DNA of 17,904 bases from Propionibacteriaceae bacterium. Lineage in GTDB: Bacteria > Actinomycetota > Actinomycetes > Propionibacteriales > Propionibacteriaceae. The position numbers and the translations under genes were made by a program. This document shows positions 1-6,266 of the stretch, in pieces (the stretch's first letter is position 1; every line of letters starts with the position of its first letter). The stretch spans positions 1 through 17,904 of the forward strand of contig JAITED010000110.1 of NCBI GenBank assembly GCA_031282235.1, written 5' to 3'. The notes beneath the pieces are model-generated. The model did not search any database. It worked only from the letters and a program-made list of their open reading frames with translations, and was not told the DNA's origin.

Positions 1-1
1 T

Positions 2-910
2 GAAAAGCATGACTTTAGCGCTAAGACGGTTTTTTTGATTTTCGCGTACTTTCTGGCGGCATTCTACTTCTCACTTATCGTTCATGAACTAGGGCATGTC
101 GTTTTCGCTGTTGCATCAAATGTTCCAATTAGATGCGTTCAACTGGGTTTTTTATTATTTGTTAGCTACGGCAAAAAAACGTCTGCTAAGCTTTCGTCTC
201 ACATTCTAAAAGGCTGTGTTTTATGTGACTACTCGGACATTGATATAGGTAGCAGAGGCCTTTCTGTCATTGCTAAAAAAATAAAACTAATACTGTTGGG
301 GGGTTCTCTTGGCAATATCCTCATGATAGTCGCATCGGTATTGTTGTTGGCATTCACAGAGTTCGCGAGTGAGCTATTTCAATTCGTGCTACTAATAAAT
401 GCCGTTATTCTTTTGGGAGCGTTTCTCGAAAACCAAGACCTATATATGCGCACGGCTATTAGCAGGAATGCAAAAGAAGCGATTCCCTATTTGGCAGAAG
501 AATTAGTGATAGGCGGGTCGCCATCGGGATATTTGTACGGATTAGTAAAAGAGTACGTTTTATTAAATATAATCTCGCACAATTACTCTGCACGATTATT
601 CTATTTGATTGTTATCCTATTGAGATACAACTACATTAATGGCATATCGTCAAATGATGTTGTGAAGCATTTTGGAGAATTGCAAAATACGAAGAATGAA
701 ATGTCTTACTCAGCGAAGCTGTATTACGGTCTTCTGCTAATTGAAATGAGACAACTAAGGATTGATGGGGCAGATTATGGGGAAGAGAAATTGGTGCCAG
801 GGATTCTTACAAAAACTTCGTTTAAGCATCCAATGAGCTATATATATCGGTACTTCGACACGTTTAGCCCGTTTATGGCATTAAGCGGTCAATTAGTTGA
901 TTACGTTTAG
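2..910 (+). CDS. M50-like (site-2 protease family) membrane metalloprotease, 5' partial
   Basis: The frame is open to the left edge of the window, so the gene very likely begins upstream. The first in-window start is a TTG at 35 with no ribosome binding site in front of it. Counting from that TTG, a hydrophobic helix carries HELGH at residues 18-22, the zinc-binding HExxH motif placed inside a transmembrane segment as in M50 intramembrane proteases. A second hydrophobic segment holds GGSLGN (89-94), like the G-x-x-x-N/S-x-x-N helix of that family. The usual N-x-x-P-x-x-x-x-D-G third motif is not recognisable; Asn122 and Asp135 (in ENQD) are candidate replacements. A fourth hydrophobic stretch follows near 187-197, then a polar tail. 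The base composition is clearly more AT-rich than the genes after 2.7 kb. The stop lies inside the Shine-Dalgarno region of the next gene, so the two are probably one operon. Substrate unknown. Confidence 0.7.
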   Translation, partial: EKHDFSAKTVFLIFAYFLAAFYFSLIVHELGHVVFAVASNVPIRCVQLGFLLFVSYGKKTSAKLSSHILKGCVLCDYSDIDIGSRGLSVIAKKIKLILLGGSLGNILMIVASVLLLAFTEFASELFQFVLLINAVILLGAFLENQDLYMRTAISRNAKEAIPYLAEELVIGGSPSGYLYGLVKEYVLLNIISHNYSARLFYLIVILLRYNYINGISSNDVVKHFGELQNTKNEMSYSAKLYYGLLLIEMRQLRIDGADYGEEKLVPGILTKTSFKHPMSYIYRYFDTFSPFMALSGQLVDYV

Positions 911-933
911 GAGGCAATTTTATGAGTATTTGA
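909..933 (+). promoter_or_regulatory. Strong Shine-Dalgarno with a three-codon minicistron overlapping a TTG start
   Basis: A near-perfect AGGAGG (909-914) is followed seven bases later by ATG (922-924), the best-placed start here. That frame reads Met-Ser-Ile and stops at TGA (931-933). The TGA overlaps TTG (930-932), which is in frame with the long reading frame that follows (TTGA overlap). Either the minicistron loads ribosomes that re-initiate at the TTG, or a base was gained or lost and the ATG once started the long gene. Confidence 0.4.
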
Positions 934-1928
934 GTAATGGCACGCTATGGGGCGTACGTAAGGTGGCGTTTCTTGGCGTATCACTGAATCCTGTTGGCGC
1001 AACACTGGCTGGTATAAGGAATACTGATGCAGAGATACATGGTGGTATGAGAATGGGAAGACTGACCCTAAAACTGAATACTGTCACATGCTTTATGTGC
1101 GCAAATAGTTTCGTGTATGGACTGGTTTTATCCGCGAGTCATCCCCAAAAAACGTTGGTGCATGATTTGTGGGCAGTGTCACACTATATTGTGTTGGCTG
1201 TGTTTTTTGTGATCTACACATCGCTTATTGACCGTAGTAGGGAAGTCAAAAACAAAGTCTTTTTTTGGGCGAATTTTGTGTTTGCTGCATTTATCATTTT
1301 GTCGGGTTTTTTTGCTTCTACGACCGTGTTTTTGTCGTGGCAGTTCGCATTCACTTTGTCGCTGCAAGTTTTGTTGACCGCAGTTATTATTTTCACATCC
1401 AGAAACCTGCTTAGAAGTATTTCGTATCAAGAATCGGAGCTTTCAATAGCTGCTTCAACCGAAAAAGACGATGAGCTTGCCGAAACCGTTGCTCGCTATG
1501 TGATGAATACTCACAGTGGCGACAGTAAAAAACGTATTTTCAAGTCAGGATTTTATGCACTTCTTTGTCTTATCGTTTTGTTAGTGCTGTGCTGGATACT
1601 ACCCCTTTTTGTTCGCCACTCGGATTTCGCGGATATGAATACCTTCAGCGTGCTTGGAGTTTTACTGGCATTGTTCATGCTACTCAACGAGAAAAAGAAT
1701 AAGTATTTTTCTGAATACTTAAAAAACAGTTTTCGCACTAGCTTAATAGAAATGACGTGTTGCACTGTCGGACTATTTGGTTACTACTACCTAAATGGCG
1801 TTGTCTATAAAGGTACCGGGTTCTATCCGTTCCACATGTTTTTACTGCTGGGAATTGCAGTCACCCCCTTTTTGATAACCAGTAAAGATATTTATAAAAA
1901 ATATGTAGAAACTGCAAAAGAACTATAG
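930..1928 (+). CDS. Polytopic membrane protein of unknown function, partner of the M50-like gene
   Basis: A protein of about 332 residues if it starts at TTG 930. The frame is also open back to TTG 897, but AGGAGG at 909-914 lies inside that longer version, and no ATG with a good ribosome binding site exists in this frame. I count roughly eight hydrophobic segments: four or five in the first half, a charged loop (around AASTEKDDELAE) and three or four in the second half. There is no HExxH, Walker A or other catalytic motif I recognise. The N-terminal part (about 30-60) is soluble and Gly-rich. It follows the M50-like gene with no gap apart from the ribosome binding site, and has the same AT-rich composition, so the two probably work together. 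Possible roles include peptide maturation or export; this is inference only. A frameshifted start is possible. Confidence 0.6.
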   Translation: MSNGTLWGVRKVAFLGVSLNPVGATLAGIRNTDAEIHGGMRMGRLTLKLNTVTCFMCANSFVYGLVLSASHPQKTLVHDLWAVSHYIVLAVFFVIYTSLIDRSREVKNKVFFWANFVFAAFIILSGFFASTTVFLSWQFAFTLSLQVLLTAVIIFTSRNLLRSISYQESELSIAASTEKDDELAETVARYVMNTHSGDSKKRIFKSGFYALLCLIVLLVLCWILPLFVRHSDFADMNTFSVLGVLLALFMLLNEKKNKYFSEYLKNSFRTSLIEMTCCTVGLFGYYYLNGVVYKGTGFYPFHMFLLLGIAVTPFLITSKDIYKKYVETAKEL

Positions 1929-1932
1929 GAGG

Positions 1933-2169
1933 ATGAGAAACTCACAGCTGCGCAACGCGGTTGGTGGGAGTAGATACCGACTGTAACCGCGGTGACTGCA
2001 ATAGAACAGGGTATCCGAACAGCCCCTCCGGCCTGATTTGTTGCGGCAAGCCATCGACACTGCCCAGCGTCGAGCGGCGATTAATACGCCGACCGCTGAG
2101 CGACTGTACCGCGATCTGGAAAGAAAATATCAATCGCTAACATCCCCCAAGCATTGTGCGCTAATTTGA
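1933..2169 (+). pseudogene. Decayed reading frame (unidentified small gene remnant)
   Basis: AGGAGG (1927-1932) abuts an ATG at 1933, but that frame hits TAA, TGA and TAG within about 25 bases after 17 codons. The same frame then stays open to TGA 2167-2169 and reads like a real helical protein end, for example INTPTAERLYRDLERKYQS. The +1 frame between them (KLTAAQRGWWE) also looks protein-like before its own stop. The pattern fits a small gene with several frameshifts. GC content is higher than in the two genes upstream. I cannot assign a family; it may simply be non-coding. Confidence 0.3.
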
Positions 2170-2263
2170 CGTAACTCAGGTTAAAGCCATTGTTTTGCAC
2201 CCAGAAAGTTAGACGCTGCGGGGTATATTCTTATGCCGAAAACCACTATTAGGGAGGGAACGC

Positions 2264-2428
2264 GTGAAAGTGAAGAAAGCAGATGTAATTCTGTTCGTAA
2301 TTAGCGTTGTTGTTGGGACAGTGGTGGTGCACTACATCAATGAGGGTTTTTTCATTAAGTTTGCTGTCGGTATAGCTGTGGCGCTTGCTGTTCAGGTGCT
2401 TGGGAGAGTAGTTATTTCCAAACGATAA
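2264..2428 (+). CDS. 54-residue two-helix membrane protein
   Basis: A GTG start (2264) is preceded by a good ribosome binding site, GGGAGGGA, ending about five bases upstream, and gives 54 residues. The protein has a basic N-terminus (MKVKKAD), a hydrophobic helix (about 8-23), a short polar turn (HYINEG), a second hydrophobic helix (about 29-47) and a basic end (SKR). This hairpin layout suits a small inner-membrane protein, such as a holin-like, immunity or regulatory peptide, but nothing in the sequence decides which. It is AT-rich like the M50-like pair upstream and is separated from it by the decayed frame. The function is unknown. After its TAA the same frame stays open for 46 more codons to TAG 2567-2569, so an ancestral longer protein is possible. 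Confidence 0.55.
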   Translation: MKVKKADVILFVISVVVGTVVVHYINEGFFIKFAVGIAVALAVQVLGRVVISKR

Positions 2429-2714
2429 GACACGTTTACTTTTCAATTAAATGCGCACAGTGGGTTATACAAAAAAGTGCGGTTTACGGCGTATGAACCT
2501 GTGAGGGCGGTAGCATCGAGGTTGGGGTTTGTGGGGGTTTACGAGGATGTTATCCCTTTTGGGTTTTAGGTTAGGTATCACTACCTAGGACTAGATGGGT
2601 ATCAGAGCGTCGAAATCTGGGCCTGGTGGCGGATTCGCGCCGCCCCTCTTTCATGGAATCGTGGTATCTGTCGGGATAACACCAAGTGCCCTGATTTATA
2701 AGGAGATAGCCACA
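2429..2714 (+). other. Intergenic region upstream of the WhiB-like gene
   Basis: No complete gene is seen. The reading frame of the 54-residue protein continues open past its stop to 2567 without its own start. A short inverted repeat, TAGGTA-TCAC-TACCTA, lies at 2572-2587. It is 127 bases before the WhiB-like start codon and could be an operator or a chance palindrome. No convincing -35/-10 pair stands out. Confidence 0.3.
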
Positions 2715-3305
2715 ATGAGCAAAATCCCCAGTCTCACTCTGGAGCGGAACGCGGTAGACACCGTACCTTGTGTCACCCATGCGAAGCTTTTTCAACACGA
2801 GTTGCTGGAGGAACCGAGTTCGGCTAGCACTGCGGAACAACGCCGTACCCTCTCCGGGCTTACGCGCATGGCTGAGGAGATATGTCTCAACTGTCCGCTG
2901 ATGACAAACTGTTTATACGCCGCAGTGGTGCGCTATGACGTCGCCGGATACGCCGCGGGCACCACGGAACGGCAGCGGGCGGCGATGCGCTCCAAACTGG
3001 GTTGGCGGGTCACGCCAGAGAACTTGGACATATTCACCGGAAGAACATCAGGGCGGCAAGTTGAGCATGACGAGGTGATACGTTTACGCCGCGTCAACCC
3101 CGCTGATTCTTTAGAAACCATCGCGGAACGCCTCAACTGCTCAGTTTCCACCATCAAACGTCATCTACGCATGGAGCGCCGCGGTGGTACCAGCGGCGTC
3201 ACCCCCCGGCTGAAACTAGTGCCCCCCAGCAAAGAACAGGTGATAACCGCACTGCATGAAGTCACCGGGGTGCTGGGGCAAGTTCGGCAACTGCGGGTCG
3301 CGTAA
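2715..3305 (+). CDS. WhiB-like iron-sulfur regulator with a C-terminal helix-turn-helix
   Basis: The start is ATG 2715, preceded by AAGGAG at a nine-base spacing; the frame is open further upstream but lacks a ribosome binding site there. The protein has 196 residues. Cys19, Cys57, Cys60 and Cys66 give the C...C-x2-C-x5-C pattern that binds the 4Fe-4S cluster in WhiB-family proteins, with CLNCPLMTNC matching the usual CxxCPxxxxC core. The family's G-V/I-W-G-G turn is replaced by GYAAG (78-82), followed by TTERQRAAMR, which matches the conserved TxxER stretch. A C-terminal segment (SLETIAERLNCSVSTIKRHL, 132-151) looks like a helix-turn-helix of the kind found in sigma-70 region 4 or resolvases. 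Ordinary WhiB proteins are about 80-130 residues long and lack it. It probably binds DNA as a redox- or NO-sensing regulator. Target genes are not shown. WhiB proteins are confined to actinobacteria and their phages. Confidence 0.75.
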   Translation: MSKIPSLTLERNAVDTVPCVTHAKLFQHELLEEPSSASTAEQRRTLSGLTRMAEEICLNCPLMTNCLYAAVVRYDVAGYAAGTTERQRAAMRSKLGWRVTPENLDIFTGRTSGRQVEHDEVIRLRRVNPADSLETIAERLNCSVSTIKRHLRMERRGGTSGVTPRLKLVPPSKEQVITALHEVTGVLGQVRQLRVA

Positions 3306-3437
3306 AGCCCCCTTCTTGAAGGGGGTGCCGCCGTAGGCGGTGGGGGTTATCACCCTGTGACATGCAAAAGTTTTTGGGGGGGTCGGATAATAACCCCCGT
3401 CAGGCTCACGCCTGCCACCCCCTTCGAGCAGGGGGCT
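3306..3437. repeat. Composite palindromic element, copy 1
   Basis: A 132-base element starts on the base after the whiB-like stop codon. Its outer ends are inverted repeats built from a CCCCCTT...AAGGGGG hairpin (left arm 3308-3325, right arm about 3413-3436). The left arm then carries a CCGCC-GTA-GGCGG hairpin and GGGGGTTATC. The right arm carries GATAATAACCCCC and a CAGGC-TCAC-GCCTG hairpin. The whole can fold as a cruciform. It lies between convergent genes and may also terminate transcription. A second copy in the opposite order is at 16482-16592. Confidence 0.8.
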
Positions 3438-3492
3438 ACAAACAACTCAGGTTAACGCCTACTATGCCCTTGTATTTGGGGCTGACTTTGAA

Positions 3493-4170
3493 TTATTTCA
3501 CTTCGACTACACCGGGCAGTTCTCGTATATCGTCATTCATGCTTTCCAGCGAAGTGACAGAGGCTTGGCCGGTGATGGAGATGACCTGTACGGCGACATC
3601 GCCCATCTGGTCTTTTCCTAGCACCCGCAGGTCGAGCACTTTGACGCCGAGTTTCGAGACCGCCTCCATGATTTCGCGCAGCACGCCGCGCCCATCTTCG
3701 TATCTGATGGTGTAAGTACGGGTGGTGGCTTTAGCGTGCGGCATATGCGCAGAGAGCGGGCGTAAACCGAACATCACTAGCAGATATAGCACAGAGGCTG
3801 CAGCGGCAATCCAATACATGCCCGCCCCGGCGGCCATACCAACAGCGGCCACAAACCAGATACCGGCGGCGGTGGTCAAGCCGCGTACCGCGTCACGGCG
3901 CACGAAAATCAACCCAGCGCCTAAGAAACCGATGCCTGAGACCACCTGAGCGGCAACGCGCGCCCCGTCGTAGCGGGTGAACTCGGTGGCCATGATGTCA
4001 TTGAAACCGTATTTAGAGATGACGGTGAACAGCGCCGAACCCATGCCCACCAGCATGTAGGTACGCATCCCCGCAGATTTAGCGTAATACTCCCGCTCCA
4101 ACCCGATGATGAGCGACAACCCGGCAGCCAGCAGCACCCCGAGCATCGGCTCCAACTGCTCCCACAACAT
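3493..4170 (-). CDS. MgtC/SapB family membrane protein with C-terminal ACT-like domain
   Basis: The 225-residue protein begins at ATG 4170 (complement) behind a strong AGGAGG. Family signatures are GLEREYYAKSAGMRTYMLVG near the N-terminus, then GIGFLGAGLIF and GLTTAAGIW, spread over about four or five transmembrane segments (residues 8-140). A soluble C-terminal domain (about 145-225, ending in ELPGVVEVK) looks like the ACT-type domain of the longer MgtC proteins. MgtC-like proteins are linked to growth in low magnesium and to survival in hosts, in part by acting on the F-ATPase in Salmonella; the role here is not known. The gene starts 21 bases after the LCP gene and is probably co-transcribed with it. 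No magnesium riboswitch is seen because the operon leader lies ahead of the LCP gene. Confidence 0.85.
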   Translation of the reverse strand: MLWEQLEPMLGVLLAAGLSLIIGLEREYYAKSAGMRTYMLVGMGSALFTVISKYGFNDIMATEFTRYDGARVAAQVVSGIGFLGAGLIFVRRDAVRGLTTAAGIWFVAAVGMAAGAGMYWIAAAASVLYLLVMFGLRPLSAHMPHAKATTRTYTIRYEDGRGVLREIMEAVSKLGVKVLDLRVLGKDQMGDVAVQVISITGQASVTSLESMNDDIRELPGVVEVK

Positions 4171-4191
4171 TGAGCACCTCCTTTGACGCCC

Positions 4192-5952
4192 TTAGCGTTC
4201 GTCCAATACGGCCTTCATCTGCGCCGCGGCGGTGCTCACCTGCTCCTGATTCGGCAGCATCACGTACAGCAGTTCAGAACCGTAGGTGTAGGTGGGTTGG
4301 CTGGAGCCGGCACCACCAACTGCGGTGGTTTCAATCTGCCAACCTTTGCCATTCGTGAGTTGGTTGCGTACCAAAGTCGCCAAATCATCCATAGTGAAAG
4401 ACATCTGCACCCGCTCGTTCATCGCGCTCAACATGGAGCTGTAGTTCACCAGAATGCTGGGGTCAATCACCTTGTCGATGATGCCGGTCAGCAGGCGTTG
4501 CTGGTTGCGACCGCGCCCGTGGTCGCCGCCCTCCACGTGGTAACGCTCGCGGGCGAAGCAGAGCGCCTGCTCGCCGTTCATGTGGTTCATGCCCTGCTGG
4601 ACGTAGTAGCCGCCGTGTACACAGGTGAACGACTCGGTGGATTCCACATCCACGCCGCCGAGAGCATCCACCAGCCGAATCACGGAGTCGAAGTTGACCC
4701 GTACCCAGAAGTTTATGTCGATGCCGTACAGGTCTTGCAAGGTTTCGATGGACATATCCACGCCGTATGTACCCGCGTGAGTGAGCTTGTCAGGATAGCC
4801 TTGCGTGTCGTGCAGCTGTACGTAGTAGTCGCGCGGGGTGTTCACCATCAGGATGTGGTTGGTGATGGGGTTTACGACCACCAGCATGTTCACGTCGGAG
4901 AGGCCGCGTGGGTTGAGGGTGCCGTATTGGTCGATGCCGGAGATGTATACGATGAATGGCTGCAAAATGTCGCCATTGGTATGGTCACTGTTGATGTCAA
5001 TACGCACCCGAAGGACTTTTAGCACCTTGAGTTGCTTGAACAACTCCGCATCGGCATCTTGGAAGCTGCGATACAGCGAATCCTCGATGAGCGTCGCGTC
5101 GATGGTTTTGGTACGCAGCGCGCTGGCAACGTCTGTTAAAGAATCCAGCCCACGGTAGTTAGTGCTGACTTCGGCATCTAGTAGCTCCCGCGCGTCAGGC
5201 GCGTACTGGTCAGTTTTCAGATACCCAACCGTCTCACCGGCCAAGCTCTCCACCCCATCTGGGTGCTCGTTTAGCACCAATACGTCGTACTGCAGATAGT
5301 CAGAGGTGGGGGGCTGCATCCCGGAGATAGCATTAGATACGTTGCCCGCCGCGACTGCGCCGTATATCGCCACTGCGCTCACTAAAGCGGTAACCGTAGT
5401 GAGTACGCCGTATAGCACCGGATGGCGGCGTGCCTTCAGCAGCCACAAGCCAGTCACCAGCCCGCAGACCACTACGGCCGCTCCGATTACGCCCGCGATT
5501 AGCCAGTTGTGCGGGAGGGCACCAAAATCGCTGACGCGATATGCGGCGTACGCTATCGCAGCCGCCATCACTACGGAAAGCACCTTTCCGGCAACGTCTA
5601 GCACCCGGATTCCGGTGCTGGTGGACGGCTTAGCTGGTAGTTCAGTTGGTAACTCAACTGGTGGTTCAACCTCTGTTTCAACTGGTGTTTCAATCGGCGG
5701 TTCAGTTGGCAGGTCAACCGGTGTTTCATCCTGTGTTTCAACTGGTGTTTCAACCGGCGGCTCAATTAGCTGCTCAACTGGTGTTTCAATCGACGGCTCA
5801 GTGTGACTATCCAACGCCGCGTCCTCCGTTGCTAAAAATGGCGGCGGCGGAGAGTCCGGAGCTGCTACCGGCGCGTCAGTAGCGTCGTGTTTGTAACCCT
5901 CGGGGTCGTAGCCCGTGGGCTGTTCGTCTGCTTCGTAGCCACGTTTGGCCAT
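4192..5952 (-). CDS. LytR-CpsA-Psr (LCP) family cell-wall glycopolymer ligase
   Basis: The start is ATG 5952 (complement) with AAAGAGG seven to eight bases before it; an upstream in-frame extension to 6147 has no ribosome binding site and does not look like protein. The product has 586 residues. Residues 1-115 are cytoplasmic, acidic and low-complexity, with ETPVE/EPPVE-type repeats (51-108). Three transmembrane helices follow (about 124-140, 150-172, 179-203). An extracytoplasmic accessory region (about 220-320) resembles the segment that precedes the LCP domain in CpsA-type proteins. The LCP domain (about 335-495) shows SDVNMLV, NTPRD (Arg374), THAGTYG, FARER (Arg468, Arg470) and GRNQQRLL. 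LCP enzymes move lipid-linked glycopolymers onto peptidoglycan, with these arginines binding the pyrophosphate lipid. The gene is followed by mgtC and lies opposite a priming sugar transferase, which supports a role in attaching a surface glycan. Confidence 0.9.
   Translation of the reverse strand: MAKRGYEADEQPTGYDPEGYKHDATDAPVAAPDSPPPPFLATEDAALDSHTEPSIETPVEQLIEPPVETPVETQDETPVDLPTEPPIETPVETEVEPPVELPTELPAKPSTSTGIRVLDVAGKVLSVVMAAAIAYAAYRVSDFGALPHNWLIAGVIGAAVVVCGLVTGLWLLKARRHPVLYGVLTTVTALVSAVAIYGAVAAGNVSNAISGMQPPTSDYLQYDVLVLNEHPDGVESLAGETVGYLKTDQYAPDARELLDAEVSTNYRGLDSLTDVASALRTKTIDATLIEDSLYRSFQDADAELFKQLKVLKVLRVRIDINSDHTNGDILQPFIVYISGIDQYGTLNPRGLSDVNMLVVVNPITNHILMVNTPRDYYVQLHDTQGYPDKLTHAGTYGVDMSIETLQDLYGIDINFWVRVNFDSVIRLVDALGGVDVESTESFTCVHGGYYVQQGMNHMNGEQALCFARERYHVEGGDHGRGRNQQRLLTGIIDKVIDPSILVNYSSMLSAMNERVQMSFTMDDLATLVRNQLTNGKGWQIETTAVGGAGSSQPTYTYGSELLYVMLPNQEQVSTAAAQMKAVLDER
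5629..5802 (-). repeat. Low-complexity repeat coding for the LCP N-terminal Pro/Glu/Thr/Val tail
   Basis: The complement encodes many imperfect copies of a five- to six-residue unit (ETPVE, EPPVE, LPTEP) over about 58 residues. On the plus strand it shows as repeated GGTGTTTCAAC-like blocks. Such tracts change length by slippage, so the number of units may differ between strains. Confidence 0.75.
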
Positions 5953-6266
5953 GCCAGAAACCTCTTTTTCGTGTTGGCAAGCCCTTAAGACGGGCCGAAC
6001 ATCAGCCAAGCCTACCGCATTTTGCGCAAACAGTGACGATATGGTACTCCGCACACCGTTATTCCCAAGAGTCGAACAGCTACGGAACAAGGGGTGATGG
6101 GGAGAAGTGAGCCCAGAGCGGCGAGTCGGGGTGATGGTTGGTAACATTACCCCCAGAAGATGCGACAGGATGTGCGGGGGATTCGTGAACGAAGCATTAA
6201 CGGTTCAGGCAGGCAACACTGTAGTTGCGGCAAAACTGCTAGTCCGCGCCTTGCGGGGTGCCAGTG
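5953..6266. other. Divergent intergenic region between the LCP and sugar-transferase genes
   Basis: About 310 bases separate two divergently transcribed envelope genes, so promoters for both should be here. I see no clear -35/-10 pair, riboswitch or gene. The minus-strand frame of the LCP gene stays open across most of it, but without a supported start. Confidence 0.4.

Noticed and set aside
3306..3437. CRISPR array, because of repeated GC-rich hairpins
   Set aside because: There are no regularly spaced identical direct repeats with unique spacers and no cas genes; the structure is an inverted pair.
4183..5022. Long plus-strand open frame (279 codons) opposite the LCP gene
   Set aside because: It lies fully antisense to the well-supported LCP domain, is His/Val/Gln-rich and matches no family; it is a by-product of codon use on the other strand.
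5629..5802. Tandem repeat as an independent element or CRISPR
   Set aside because: It stays in frame and encodes the low-complexity tail of the LCP protein.
5953..6147. N-terminal extension of the LCP protein
   Set aside because: It has no ribosome binding site, and the sequence is unlike the acidic tail that follows. ATG 5952 has a good site.
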